DNA of 40,813 bases from a virus. Positions 1 to 7,142 of the stretch are shown piece after piece (the first letter of the stretch is position 1; every line of letters begins with the position of its first letter). The translations under genes were made by a program, and so were the position numbers. A model generated the notes under the pieces. That model saw only the letters and a program-made list of their open reading frames with translations. It made no database searches and was not told the DNA's origin. Location of the stretch: positions 1 to 40,813 of the IMG/VR virus record IMGVR_UViG_3300042698_000008, one strand, 5' to 3'.

Positions 1-18
1 GTGTCCGCTTGGAAGGCT

Positions 19-147
19 CTAGACTTTTGAAGTACCCCCGGCCCCATTCAGTGAGGCGAGCGCTTCGCCGACAGTGGCAAAGCCTAGCTTCCCTGCTTCA
101 TTCCTTAGCTCATCGTATGCCTTGGCCTTGTCGGCTTTGGTCATCAT
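19..147 (-). CDS. Small hypothetical protein next to HNH gene (42 aa)
   Basis: A 42-residue ORF starting at an ATG that overlaps the TAA stop of the HNH gene (TAATG), a typical coupled start; an in-frame ATG at 162 is an alternative. The product is charged and helical in character, with a motif GFATVGEALASL near its C-terminus, and stops at 19-21 just before the window edge. No family is recognised with certainty. On a circular map it would lie directly upstream of the terminase small subunit whose 3' part is at the right edge, so it could be a separate small gene or the N-terminal piece of that subunit; the frames do not join as given. Confidence 0.45.
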   Translation of the reverse strand: MMTKADKAKAYDELRNEAGKLGFATVGEALASLNGAGGTSKV

Positions 148-440
148 TAGCTTACGGGCCATCCGTTCAATCCGATCTCTTGCCGTCGTCGCTTGAACCC
201 AAAGTCCTTGCGCGTCTTCTGATCGTGATGAGGCCTACACAAATTACGCGTGTTGGAATCGACGTCCAATCCGCCTTTCGACAGCGGAATGACGTGATCG
301 ACTTCAACGGCTCGGATGTACCGACCTTCAGCCTGGCAGTCCTCGCATAGTCCCTTGGTACGCTCTAGGCGGCGTAAGCGCTGGGCTTTGCCTGCTCTGC
401 CACGGAGGCGCTCAACAGTGCGTCCCTGACTTGGCTGCAT
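147..440 (-). CDS. HNH endonuclease (packaging-associated type)
   Basis: Small 97-residue HNH nuclease. A basic N-terminus (RLRGRAGKAQRLRRLE) is followed by CEDCQ, the core VEVDHVIPLSKGG and NLCRPHHDQK, giving the Cys-Cys...His...Cys-His-His pattern of the HNH/His-Me finger fold with a structural zinc. Genes of this kind sit beside the terminase genes and cos site of HK97-like phages and assist packaging nicking. Here it is at the left edge, which on a circular map is directly upstream of terS. I chose the ATG at 440 because a GAGG lies 10 bases upstream; a GTG at 464 is possible. The 154 bases between it and the methyltransferase gene hold no convincing ORF or terminator and may carry a promoter. 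Confidence 0.85.
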   Translation of the reverse strand: MQPSQGRTVERLRGRAGKAQRLRRLERTKGLCEDCQAEGRYIRAVEVDHVIPLSKGGLDVDSNTRNLCRPHHDQKTRKDFGFKRRRQEIGLNGWPVS

Positions 441-594
441 GATGGGCGAACCTCGTCTTCCCACACTTGCGGATGCGGTACGCTATGGGCTCGGCAGCAA
501 AGCGCCCGCGAACCGAGGGGGCCGCAGGCGCAATTGTTCAAATTAACTGAAGTCGACCTATACATTCGGGAAATAGGGGAAATCGTCAAGTCGA

Positions 595-1308
595 TTATGC
601 GGCTTGGAATAAATCGCCCTGGCGCTGGGCTTCCTCTATTCTCTTGCAGCTCAGATCAAAGGCGGTTGGATCGATCTCAATCCCCACAAATCTGCGCTTC
701 TCGAGCATACAAGCAACGCCGGTAGTGCCTGCTCCCATAAATGGGTCGCAGACCAGTTCCTCCGGCCGCGAATAGTCGCATACCATGAGGCGCATCAAAC
801 GGGTTGGCTTACCTCCCATGCGCTCTTTGTCGTTCCATCCTTCATTCGCAATGTAGCCTCCGCGCAGGGTTCCCCATTTGTTGAGGGCCTTTGTGCGAGC
901 AACGACGATCCAATCCGTCCATGAGCAAGGGCCGTCGCCAGCTAGACGCACACTACGGCCTGAATGATAGTAGGGAAGTGGGGGAAATGTTGTCCGGCCA
1001 AGCTTATCGAACTTCAAGCGAACGACTGGAGCAAGTTCGGCATCAGTGAGCCAAACGACCCATCCCTTGCTATGAGCTGCAAGGACTTCAGCTAGCGCAA
1101 TGGCGTCGGCCTCTGAAAGAGCAGAATATCCAAGGCGCTTAGCGTCTGAGCTGTCCCTGCGAGTCTGAGAGTTCTCATCGTGCCGTTCGTGCGTTCGGCT
1201 GCTGTAAGGCGGATCCGTGATAATGTGATCGCTAGGCTCAAGGGACGGCAGGATTTCCCTGCTGTCTCCCAAATACAGGGTCGCTAGGCCGATATGCTCG
1301 ACCCTCAT
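595..1308 (-). CDS. DNA methyltransferase, N6-adenine/N4-cytosine type
   Basis: 237-residue amino-methyltransferase. Motif IV, DPPY, is at residues 32-35 and precedes the SAM-binding motif I, DPFMGAGTT, at about 188-196, followed by FVGIEIDP. This order (catalytic motif first, SAM motif near the C-terminus) is that of the beta class. The region between would carry target recognition. No restriction endonuclease gene is adjacent, so this is probably an orphan methyltransferase that protects the phage DNA from host restriction or marks it. It is the last methylation gene of the leftward early operon and overlaps its upstream neighbour by 4 bases. Confidence 0.88.
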   Translation of the reverse strand: MRVEHIGLATLYLGDSREILPSLEPSDHIITDPPYSSRTHERHDENSQTRRDSSDAKRLGYSALSEADAIALAEVLAAHSKGWVVWLTDAELAPVVRLKFDKLGRTTFPPLPYYHSGRSVRLAGDGPCSWTDWIVVARTKALNKWGTLRGGYIANEGWNDKERMGGKPTRLMRLMVCDYSRPEELVCDPFMGAGTTGVACMLEKRRFVGIEIDPTAFDLSCKRIEEAQRQGDLFQAA

Positions 1309-1964
1309 GCTGCAAACCGCGCAATCGTCAGAGCGTCCACCACAATGCGAAGCGCCTCTCGGTACTTCTGCTTAATCCGCCGTGTGGTGTAGCGGCCGAG
1401 TTCCGGCATGGCTTGGCGGACCCGAGTCCAGCTAATGTTTCTGCCAGCGTCTCCGCGCTTGTTCGTTGCACCTACGACAAGCAGTTTGCGGAGCAGTTCG
1501 TCGTCAATGAGCAATAGCCAATCGAGCGCCTGATTGGCGTCGTCGATTTCCTTCGATGACGGGAGAGAAGGGCGCGGAGCTAACGCTTCCCACTTTCCGC
1601 CAGGAGCATCCGCATAGCGCGCATGGGTGTCATCGCGATCGTGAAAATACTCCAGTCCGCAACGAGCGGCGAGGAGCGGTGCGCCTTTGCCAAAGGGCTG
1701 GCGAGCAATTGTCCAGAACGCCTTCACGAGACGGATTTCAACGGCAAGCATCGCCTCGGCTACGGATCGACGCTCAGGGGCATCGGGAAGCCTCGCAGCG
1801 CGTCTCGAAAGTCGAGACTCTTCCTGCTTCTCCCGAATGGCTCGACAAGCCTCCAGAGCAATGACTTTCCCTTCCTCCTGTGAAAGAGGCTTTCCGCCGA
1901 TATTCACATAGGCAAGGCTCATCTTTGAACTCCGTCTGAAATGACGACGCTGGGGCCTATTCAT
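1305..1964 (-). CDS. Hypothetical protein with C-terminal DNA-binding-like region
   Basis: 219 residues. The ATG at 1964 overlaps the upstream stop (ATGA). The C-terminal third contains ISWTRVRQAMPELGRYT followed by TRRIKQKYREAL, a layout that resembles phage helix-turn-helix proteins of the DUF6362 kind; this is a recollection of pattern, not a search result. The N-terminal half is charged with no motif I recognise. It lies between the replication-type protein and the methyltransferase, so a role in replication or early control is plausible. Confidence 0.6.
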   Translation of the reverse strand: MNRPQRRHFRRSSKMSLAYVNIGGKPLSQEEGKVIALEACRAIREKQEESRLSRRAARLPDAPERRSVAEAMLAVEIRLVKAFWTIARQPFGKGAPLLAARCGLEYFHDRDDTHARYADAPGGKWEALAPRPSLPSSKEIDDANQALDWLLLIDDELLRKLLVVGATNKRGDAGRNISWTRVRQAMPELGRYTTRRIKQKYREALRIVVDALTIARFAA

Positions 1965-2734
1965 GCTGCGATCCTCGATTTGACGGCCCAATAGGTGTTC
2001 CAGTCGGCGCGCTTCTGAGCCTCACGCATCACGGCTTCGTCATCGCCGCGGTATTCGTAACCGGACTTTGAAACCCATTTCGCGACCTGGAGCCGCTTAG
2101 TGAGCCATTCGACGGGATTGCTGATGGATTCGGCTCGGCACTCAAGGAACGCGGTTAGGACTTCCCCGTCGGGCTTGGCTTTGCGCCACTTGCCGACGAG
2201 AGAGCGGGCTTGCTTCTCGGTCTGCCCTGCTTCGGTCAGAAGCGAAATACCCAAATCGAACAGTGTTTTCACAGGATCCGCAGGCGCTTCGTCGCCCGAA
2301 GCGTTAGCTTCGGAACTTATCTTCTTAACTTCTTCCCTTCTTTGTTCTGTGCCTTGCGCCTGCCTTGCGCCTGCCTCTTCAACTGCCTCATTCGCTGCCT
2401 TGCCGGTGCCTCGCTCGGCCTGATAATCGTCGTAATTACAAATGGTTATGACGGCGACGCCTGCCTCACTTGCTACCTCAATCATTGCCTCGGCTCGCAG
2501 ACGTTTCCACAAGCGCTCAATCCACGCTTTGTCGCGATCGAGGGCGCGGGCCATGTCCCGTTGAGAAATGGCAACCTGGCCGCGCTGAAGAGTGAGGACG
2601 CGATCCTTGTAGCGGACGCGAGTTGCCTTCCATGCGGCTTTGAGGATCAGCGAGACGAACGCCAACGCCTCGGACTCATTCCGGAAGACCGGATGAGCGA
2701 GGACGCGGCGATGGATATGGGCGTAACCGCTCAT
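1961..2734 (-). CDS. Winged-helix replication-type protein
   Basis: 257 residues. The N-terminus (MSGYAHIHRRVLAHPVF, then GQVAISQRDMARALDRDKAW and IERLWKRLRAEAMI) looks like the winged-helix domain of phage replication initiator/organiser proteins. A charged linker (about residues 110-150) leads to a C-terminal part with WRKAKPDGEVLTAFLECR and NPVEWLTKRL, like the C-terminal portions of phage replication proteins. The start is the ATG at 2734 overlapping the upstream stop by 4 bases. No separate helicase or primase is seen in the window, so this protein may recruit host replication machinery. Exact function is inferred. Confidence 0.65.
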   Translation of the reverse strand: MSGYAHIHRRVLAHPVFRNESEALAFVSLILKAAWKATRVRYKDRVLTLQRGQVAISQRDMARALDRDKAWIERLWKRLRAEAMIEVASEAGVAVITICNYDDYQAERGTGKAANEAVEEAGARQAQGTEQRREEVKKISSEANASGDEAPADPVKTLFDLGISLLTEAGQTEKQARSLVGKWRKAKPDGEVLTAFLECRAESISNPVEWLTKRLQVAKWVSKSGYEYRGDDEAVMREAQKRADWNTYWAVKSRIAA

Positions 2735-2949
2735 CCGTGAGCCCTCCGCTGACCGTCCATCGAAATCTGATCTTCGATGAGCGATCGCGCGTCGGCCGCG
2801 CTCAGCCTGCAACTCGTCTGAAGAAGATTATAATGAGCGCGATACTCGGGCGGACACCACAAACTCGGATCCTTGCGCTCGTCATCTTCACGCACTTGCT
2901 TTTGGTTCCGGTGGCCGGCGAACGGCATGTGACCGATAGCTGCCATCAT
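2731..2949 (-). CDS. Small conserved-type phage protein (72 aa)
   Basis: 72 residues, coupled on both sides by ATGA overlaps. The segment WCPPEYRAHYNLLQTSCRLS followed by ARSLIEDQI recalls small phage proteins often found next to replication genes, where a similar C-P-P-E...Y...A-A-(D/E)-A-R-x-(L/M)-I-E-D pattern occurs. No enzymatic motif is visible. Function unknown. Confidence 0.6.
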   Translation of the reverse strand: MMAAIGHMPFAGHRNQKQVREDDERKDPSLWCPPEYRAHYNLLQTSCRLSAADARSLIEDQISMDGQRRAHG

Positions 2950-3098
2950 GCCGCGATCCGATGCTTACGGCGGTAGCAATAGACCGCGTGAATGGCGCGC
3001 ATGAGCTCGGCGCTCTCTTCGTCTGTGAGAGGGCGCTTGAGCCCTTCTAGATACTCTAGGCGCTGTTCGGCCGCTGTTTTGATGCGGAGGGCGTTCAT
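2946..3098 (-). CDS. Small hypothetical protein (50 aa)
   Basis: A 50-residue ORF beginning MNALRIKTAAEQRLEYLEGL and ending RRKHRIAA. It overlaps both neighbours by 4 bases (ATGA at each end), which in this tightly coupled operon is good evidence that it is translated. Highly charged and predicted helical, with no recognised domain. Confidence 0.6.
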   Translation of the reverse strand: MNALRIKTAAEQRLEYLEGLKRPLTDEESAELMRAIHAVYCYRRKHRIAA

Positions 3099-3343
3099 CT
3101 GCCGCCCCATTCGACAATGCGAGCCCGTCCAGATGCGACAAGGGCAAGCTGTTCTTCGAATGTCAGGCGGTCACGCTTGGGCGCGGGCGCAAGGGCCTGG
3201 CCGGTTCGCTGGATGGCATCCCTAAGCAGTTCGCTACCGATCGCGGCTGACACGCGCGTTCGCTCATCGTGTCCAGTCCAAGGCGTCATCGCCTCTTTGC
3301 TGGTTCCGATTGGTCTTAGACCTGGGGCTAGGCTGAAGGTCAT
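3095..3343 (-). CDS. Hypothetical early protein (82 aa)
   Basis: 82 residues starting MTFSLAPGLRPIG at an ATG that overlaps the stop of the upstream C5 methyltransferase (ATGA). The C-terminus DRLTFEEQLALVASGRARIV is amphipathic. No known family is recognised. Its position between the methyltransferase and replication-type genes places it in the leftward early operon. Confidence 0.6.
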   Translation of the reverse strand: MTFSLAPGLRPIGTSKEAMTPWTGHDERTRVSAAIGSELLRDAIQRTGQALAPAPKRDRLTFEEQLALVASGRARIVEWGGR

Positions 3344-4431
3344 GCTGCCCTCGCTTGGGCCTGGAGGGCTTCGACCATCTGGATGCGCTCGCCGATCCAA
3401 CGCATCACCGGGACCGCCATCGAGTTGCCGAGCGCCTTGTAGCGCGGACCGTCAGCCGACCATTTGAACAGGTCGGGGTCCTGGTATGTCCCTTCCGCGA
3501 ACCGGCGCAGTTCTTCGGCTTCAGCCTTCTTGTTGCGCTTGCGCAGCGGAATGAGGGTGTAGTCATCGGGGAAGCCTTGGAGGCGTTCACACTCGCGAGG
3601 AGTGAGGCGCCGGACCGCAGAACCTAGGCGGACGCCCAAAACAACACCGGGCGGCGTATTCGTATCTAGGGTCTTGGTCGGTTTATCCGGTCCGTGCCAG
3701 CCGACGTTGCCACCTGATCCTTGATTGCTCAGCTCTAGGCTGGCGATGACATTGCATGTTTCCCAATCACCGCGCTTGCCTTCTCCGGCTGTGACACAGC
3801 GCGCAAGGCCATCTCCAGCGCCGCCGGCAATTGCTTCCCGCGTTTCTCGGCGCGGCGGAGTATCCCCCGACAGGCTGTGGCGCTCAAATAGTACCGCTGC
3901 GGCACGTCGCCAGTCTCCAAGATGTCCGACAACGAACACGCGGCGGCGGCGCTGTGGAACTCCAAAGAACTTAGCGTCAAGCACTCGGTAGGCGAACCCA
4001 TACCCGAGTTCTGCCAGCCCTCCGAGAATGGAACCAAAGTCCCGTCCTCCGTTCGACGACAGGACGCCGGGGACGTTCTCCCACACCAGCCATCGGGCGC
4101 CCGTGCGGTGAGCAAGCTTAAGAAACTGGAGTGCCAGGTTGCCACGGTCGTCGGCCAGCCCGCCTCTAAGTCCAGCGACCGAGAACGATTGGCAGGGGGT
4201 TCCTCCGACAAGAAGGTCAATTGGGCCATACTCATCGGCTCCGATGGTCGTGAAGTCGCCATGAAGGGGAACATCCGGATAGTGATGGGTCAGGACGGCT
4301 CGAGGGAATGCCTCGATTTCGCTAAACGCTGCCGGCCTCCATCCGAGCGGATGCCACGCGACAGTCGCCGCTTCGATGCCTGAGCAAACCGAGAAATATC
4401 TGAAGGCGCCTGTACGCGCGCCAGCAAGCAT
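3340..4431 (-). CDS. DNA (cytosine-5) methyltransferase
   Basis: 363-residue C5-cytosine methyltransferase with all major motifs in order: motif I FSVCSGIEAA (13-22), catalytic GTPCQSFS with Cys80, motif VI WENV (117-120), motif VIII QRRRRVF (160-166), a target-recognition region, and motif X RYKALGNSMAVPV near the C-terminus. It transfers a methyl group from SAM to carbon 5 of cytosine in DNA. No endonuclease gene accompanies it, so anti-restriction or regulatory methylation is the likely role. I use the ATG at 4431, which overlaps the upstream stop (TGATG), rather than a longer in-frame extension to 4572 that would run far into the upstream gene. Confidence 0.93.
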   Translation of the reverse strand: MLAGARTGAFRYFSVCSGIEAATVAWHPLGWRPAAFSEIEAFPRAVLTHHYPDVPLHGDFTTIGADEYGPIDLLVGGTPCQSFSVAGLRGGLADDRGNLALQFLKLAHRTGARWLVWENVPGVLSSNGGRDFGSILGGLAELGYGFAYRVLDAKFFGVPQRRRRVFVVGHLGDWRRAAAVLFERHSLSGDTPPRRETREAIAGGAGDGLARCVTAGEGKRGDWETCNVIASLELSNQGSGGNVGWHGPDKPTKTLDTNTPPGVVLGVRLGSAVRRLTPRECERLQGFPDDYTLIPLRKRNKKAEAEELRRFAEGTYQDPDLFKWSADGPRYKALGNSMAVPVMRWIGERIQMVEALQAQARAA

Positions 4432-4730
4432 CAGGGTATCTTCCACACGATCGCCGAGCGCCCTGAAGCGTTCTTGCGTCGTGTCCCGGTATCCATGAGT
4501 TTGCCGAACTTGTGGAGTTCGGTCACGCGAGGGCGGATCGAAAGCACTGATGACCGCATCGCGTCCGCACACTCATCAGCCGTCATTGCTCCGCGCCGTT
4601 GGAACTCGGTCAGAACCTTCCCGCGAAGCAGGCTTGCGGGGATGGATTCAGCAGCAGCGCGGCTTGTGTCGGTTCCGCGATGGCCGGCGACGGTCGGATA
4701 GCTGAATAAGTCGAAAGCGGGCTGGTTCAT
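4431..4730 (-). CDS. Winged-helix DNA-binding protein (99 aa)
   Basis: 99 residues starting MNQPAFDLFSYP. The segment LRGKVLTEFQRRGAMTADEC, followed by ADAMRSSVLSIRPRVTELH and GKLMDTGTRRKNASGRSAIV, reads as a winged helix: helix, turn, recognition helix (SIRPRVTELH) and a beta wing ending in VWKI. Proteins with this pattern are common in phage early operons and may act as regulators or replication accessories. The start at 4730 is chosen because it overlaps the preceding stop by 4 bases. Confidence 0.7.
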   Translation of the reverse strand: MNQPAFDLFSYPTVAGHRGTDTSRAAAESIPASLLRGKVLTEFQRRGAMTADECADAMRSSVLSIRPRVTELHKFGKLMDTGTRRKNASGRSAIVWKIP

Positions 4731-4966
4731 GCGTCGACCCTCCGCTTGCTCGGGACGGCGTGTTCGAAGAACTTCGCTTCCGGCCCACATCGTTCAGGTC
4801 CAAAGCCAAGCCATCTCCGGCCCTGCTTGCGTTCGTCTGAGCAAAGCTCGGCCAGTCGGTCGTCAAGCGCGCCCGTGACTAAGCTTCTCCGGTCACTGAG
4901 CGGACGAGTGCAAACCCATCCGGCGCAACTGCTCATCTGATGGGAGCAATCCTGACACAGCCTCAT
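4727..4966 (-). CDS. Small cysteine-rich protein
   Basis: 79 residues beginning MRLCQDCSHQMSSCAGWVCT. Four cysteines within the first 20 residues (CxxC...C...C) suggest zinc binding; further cysteines follow in LCSDERK and ERCGPEAKFFE. The ATG at 4966 overlaps the previous stop (ATGA). No catalytic motif. Function unknown; a small DNA- or protein-binding zinc protein is plausible. Confidence 0.6.
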   Translation of the reverse strand: MRLCQDCSHQMSSCAGWVCTRPLSDRRSLVTGALDDRLAELCSDERKQGRRWLGFGPERCGPEAKFFEHAVPSKRRVDA

Positions 4967-5127
4967 TGCCGCGCCTCCGCTGGCGGAAGACGGCCGATAA
5001 GTGCCAGTCTCCACTTCTCATCCTGAGCATCGGCGCCCTGTCGGTATGCAACCCAAAGAGGGGATCCGACTTTGTAAGGGTTCGCCTTGGTTTGACCTCG
5101 GGCGAATGGGATGACGGCGGCGGTCAT
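4963..5127 (-). CDS. Small hypothetical protein (54 aa)
   Basis: A 54-residue ORF (MTAAVIPFARGQTKANPYKV... ending LPPAEARQ) with ATGA overlaps at both ends, which supports translation in this operon. It has a short motif GSPLWVAYRQGADAQDEKWR but no recognised domain. Confidence 0.55.
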   Translation of the reverse strand: MTAAVIPFARGQTKANPYKVGSPLWVAYRQGADAQDEKWRLALIGRLPPAEARQ

Positions 5128-5597
5128 GCTACTGACCTCAACCGCAAGCGGTCACGGCGCTGAGTGAGCATGTCGGCGATGCTCTTGAGCGTTTCGATTA
5201 CGCCCGCTTCGTCGAGCTGGTGAACGTCGTCGTTCGAGCAATCACCGTCAGCGAGAAGGCTAATCAGCAACGGGACGCACTTGGCGACGTCGCAAGGAAT
5301 GTCGCGCGGGTTATACGATTCCTCATCCTGGCCGATCGCCTTGAGCCCGATCAGGTGAAGGACGGTCGAGAGGGCATCCGCGCCGAACCGCTCACCCAGC
5401 TTGAGCAGGGGAACCGAACTGAGGTCGTGGTTCCGGTTGCGCGCATTGGCGACCGTGCCGGCCGATACGCCCCACTTGTCCGCGAAGTCGTTGTCGGTGT
5501 CGCCGCCCTGCAAATGGCGGACGGTTTCGCTGACGGCTTCCCGCAAAGATGTTTGCGTAAGCCTCGGCCTATTACGCAACCCGTTACGCTCGCGCAT
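5124..5597 (-). CDS. Helix-turn-helix early regulator
   Basis: 157 residues. Residues about 15-60 contain SLREAVSETVRHLQGGDTDN and DFADKWGVSAGTVANARNR, a helix-turn-helix with recognition helix near GVSAGTVANARNRN, similar in layout to phage CII-like or Xre-type regulators. The remainder is helical. It stands near the start of the leftward operon, where a transcriptional activator or a regulator of the lysis-lysogeny decision is expected. A GGAG lies 9 bases upstream of the ATG at 5597. Which promoter it controls cannot be told from sequence. Confidence 0.65.
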   Translation of the reverse strand: MRERNGLRNRPRLTQTSLREAVSETVRHLQGGDTDNDFADKWGVSAGTVANARNRNHDLSSVPLLKLGERFGADALSTVLHLIGLKAIGQDEESYNPRDIPCDVAKCVPLLISLLADGDCSNDDVHQLDEAGVIETLKSIADMLTQRRDRLRLRSVA

Positions 5598-5778
5598 CGG
5601 TATTCACTCCATTATGAATAGAAAAACCTTCAGGCAGATTGGGGAAGTCGCCCGTCACATCGTCGCTCGGCAGCGGTGGCCGGGAGCCTTCGAGCCCCTT
5701 CAAGAGCGCGTCGGCCCCTACGAAAAAGAGGACGGCGGAAAGGATGAAGAGCGCGACGAGGGCGCGATCGTCGATCAT
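5584..5778 (-). CDS. Small single-pass membrane protein (64 aa)
   Basis: 64 residues: MIDDR, then a hydrophobic stretch ALVALFILSAVLFFVGADAL that would span the membrane once, then a polar tail rich in Pro, Asp and Ser. It overlaps the downstream HTH gene by 14 bases. The start at 5778 overlaps a preceding TGA (ATGA); that reading frame extends upstream to 6125, but only a very short coupled leader (GTG or TTG near 5870) seems possible there. Function unknown; superinfection exclusion or membrane signalling are possibilities. Confidence 0.5.
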   Translation of the reverse strand: MIDDRALVALFILSAVLFFVGADALLKGLEGSRPPLPSDDVTGDFPNLPEGFSIHNGVNTDARA

Positions 5779-5906
5779 GCCGCTAACCACTTCGGAAAAG
5801 TGGCGGTTGAGCGCTGAGCGATAAACGCCGTTAGCTGCGCCTTGACATTAACCAAAGTGAGCCTGCCCACTCCGAGGTTGCTCGGTACAGTGGACAGGAG
5901 TCGCTC

Positions 5907-6119
5907 ATGGCTAGTAAGCCAAGTAAGGTCACAACGTTCATGCAAGAGCCGCCGATCATTGAAATCAGCGGGGGCGTTGTTCTCATCAAATACCGACCAG
6001 GATCGTGCTGCTCTGACCGAGCAATGTCCGTCCGAGTTCTTCAAAAGGGGGTTGAGCGCGCCCAGAAGGCGCTTCGCCAACACGCGGCCGGAGACGAGTA
6101 CGTCATTATCGACGACTAG
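5907..6119 (+). CDS. Small hypothetical protein on plus strand in immunity region
   Basis: 70 residues starting MASKPSKVTTFMQEPPII and ending DEYVIIDD. A clear CAGGAG lies 6 bases upstream of the ATG. The sequence IIEISGGVVLIKYRP suggests a beta hairpin. It is transcribed against its neighbours: leftward genes lie on both sides, and it converges on the Cro-like gene with only 2 bases between stops. The 128 bases upstream (5779-5906) contain a TTGACA at 5842-5847 but no good -10 box at normal spacing. A gene isolated like this near the repressor may be expressed from the prophage. Function unknown. Confidence 0.55.
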   Translation: MASKPSKVTTFMQEPPIIEISGGVVLIKYRPGSCCSDRAMSVRVLQKGVERAQKALRQHAAGDEYVIIDD

Positions 6120-6121
6120 GC

Positions 6122-6337
6122 TCACGCTACGTCCTCGCGCGGATAGAGGTCCGGACGCAGGTCGTGCCGGCTGATTGCCGTGGCCTCTTCCGTGCGAAGG
6201 ACGTACTCCGCGGGAAGGTCTTTCCCGTTTCGGATCCAGTAGGACACGAGTTGCTGAGACGTGCCGATCGCGGCTGCGAACTTCGACTGATTACCGTCGA
6301 AGAATGCGAGCGCTCGTTTAAGGGCTAGGTGGCTCAT
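6122..6337 (-). CDS. Cro/YdaS-like DNA-binding protein
   Basis: 71 residues: MSHLALKRALAFFDGNQSKF, then AAAIGTSQQLVSYWIRNG, then LPAEYVLRTEEATAISRHDLRP. This is the compact helix-turn-helix of Cro/YdaS-type proteins (FAAAIGTSQQLVSYW is the HTH; the LPAEYVLRTEEAT...LRPD tail is typical of the group). It is divergent from the repressor gene and its leader contains two operators, as cro is placed in lambdoid switches. It would oppose the repressor and be the first gene of the leftward transcript. I use the ATG at 6337; an upstream in-frame start at 6346 exists. Confidence 0.8.
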   Translation of the reverse strand: MSHLALKRALAFFDGNQSKFAAAIGTSQQLVSYWIRNGKDLPAEYVLRTEEATAISRHDLRPDLYPREDVA

Positions 6338-6350
6338 GGAAACCACCGCT

Positions 6351-6383
6351 ACAACAGTTTTGTTATCCTCACAACAATTTTGT
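6351..6383. promoter_or_regulatory. Operator pair between Cro-like gene and repressor gene
   Basis: Two 13-base imperfect palindromes, ACAACAGTTTTGT (6351-6363) and ACAACAATTTTGT (6371-6383), are 20 bases apart, centre to centre. A weaker copy, ACGATATTTTTGT, is at 6397-6409. They lie in the divergent space between the Cro-like gene (starting leftward at 6337) and the repressor gene (starting rightward at 6423). The same motif recurs just after the repressor gene. The symmetry and location fit binding sites of the S24 repressor and/or the Cro-like protein. Confidence 0.75.
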
Positions 6384-6422
6384 GCGGGAAGCGGCCACGA
6401 TATTTTTGTAGGCTGCGAGCCG

Positions 6423-7091
6423 ATGACGCCGGGGGACGCCTACGACAAGCTGACCAGGCTGCGCGTGAAGCGCGGCTGGTCCGAACCGGAGTTGGCGCGT
6501 CGTGCGCGCGGCTTCGCGCTGGAAGACGGTGACACGATCAAGCTGTCCCAGCAGTCTATCAACAAGCTTTCTGAGGCTAAGAAGATGCCTCATTGGCTGA
6601 AGTACGTCTGGAAGGCGCTGGACGCCGCGGCAGAAGAAACCGCCGAAGACCCACACCTTCACATGGGCAAGTCCGATCGCTCGGTAATGATTAAGCTGCT
6701 TCCCAACTTCGTCGGCCTCGGAGCTGGCGGGACGGAGGAAGGCGACGAAGGGCAGATTTCCTTCTCGCGCGACCTCATAGAGAACGAACTGAGAGCGCCG
6801 GCCGATCAGCTCCTAGCGATGGTTGCCGAGGGTAATTCGATGGAGCCGAACTTCCTCGGCGGCGATCAGATACTCGTCGACACGCGCCGCAAGAGCTTGG
6901 CCCAGCCTGGCGCCTTCTGCCTTTGGGACGGGGATGGCCACGTTATCAAGTTCCTCGAGCGCATTCAGGGGAGCGACCCGCCCAAGGTTCGGGTGATAAG
7001 CGCGAACTCGCTTTACGAGCCGACCGAGCGCCTTTTGGAAGAGATACATTTGGTCGGCCGAGTCGTGTGGTTTGGCCGCCGCGTACAATGA
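6423..7091 (+). CDS. S24-family phage repressor (CI/LexA-like)
   Basis: 222 residues. The N-terminal part (GDAYDKLTRLRVKRGWSEPE, then LSQQSINKLSEAKK) is an HTH DNA-binding domain. The C-terminal S24 peptidase domain has Ser139 in EGNSMEP, GDQILVD at 147-153 and the catalytic-type Lys176 in HVIKFLER. An Ala-Gly bond at 101-102 in the linker (GLGAGG) is a plausible self-cleavage site, so induction by RecA filaments is expected. I use the ATG at 6423 because a longer in-frame reading to 6336 would cover the operators. Operators flank the gene on both sides. This is the master switch of lysogeny. Confidence 0.92.
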   Translation: MTPGDAYDKLTRLRVKRGWSEPELARRARGFALEDGDTIKLSQQSINKLSEAKKMPHWLKYVWKALDAAAEETAEDPHLHMGKSDRSVMIKLLPNFVGLGAGGTEEGDEGQISFSRDLIENELRAPADQLLAMVAEGNSMEPNFLGGDQILVDTRRKSLAQPGAFCLWDGDGHVIKFLERIQGSDPPKVRVISANSLYEPTERLLEEIHLVGRVVWFGRRVQ

Positions 7092-7095
7092 CCTC

Positions 7096-7131
7096 ACAAA
7101 AAAGTTGTTGACCCTCCAACAATAGTTTTGT
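7096..7131. promoter_or_regulatory. Operator pair upstream of the rightward early operon
   Basis: Two further copies of the repressor-region palindrome: ACAAAAAAGTTGT at 7096-7108 (reverse complement ACAACTTTTTTGT) and ACAATAGTTTTGT at 7119-7131, 23 bases apart. They fill the gap between the end of the repressor gene and the first rightward early gene at 7143. A TTGACC at 7108-7113 could be a -35 element, with the second operator covering the spacer. The whole block resembles, in mirror orientation, the block in front of the Cro-like gene. It is probably the operator-promoter of the rightward operon. Confidence 0.7.
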
Positions 7132-7142
7132 AGCGATGAGGA

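Noticed and set aside
9-350. Plus-strand ORF at the left edge
   Set aside because: It is antisense to the HNH gene, which has clear zinc and catalytic residues; no ribosome-binding site.
5775-6125. A 116-codon minus-strand ORF overlapping the small plus-strand gene
   Set aside because: Its sequence is not protein-like in the first two thirds, it has no ribosome-binding site, and the opposing gene has a strong one. Only a very short coupled leader near its end could be real.
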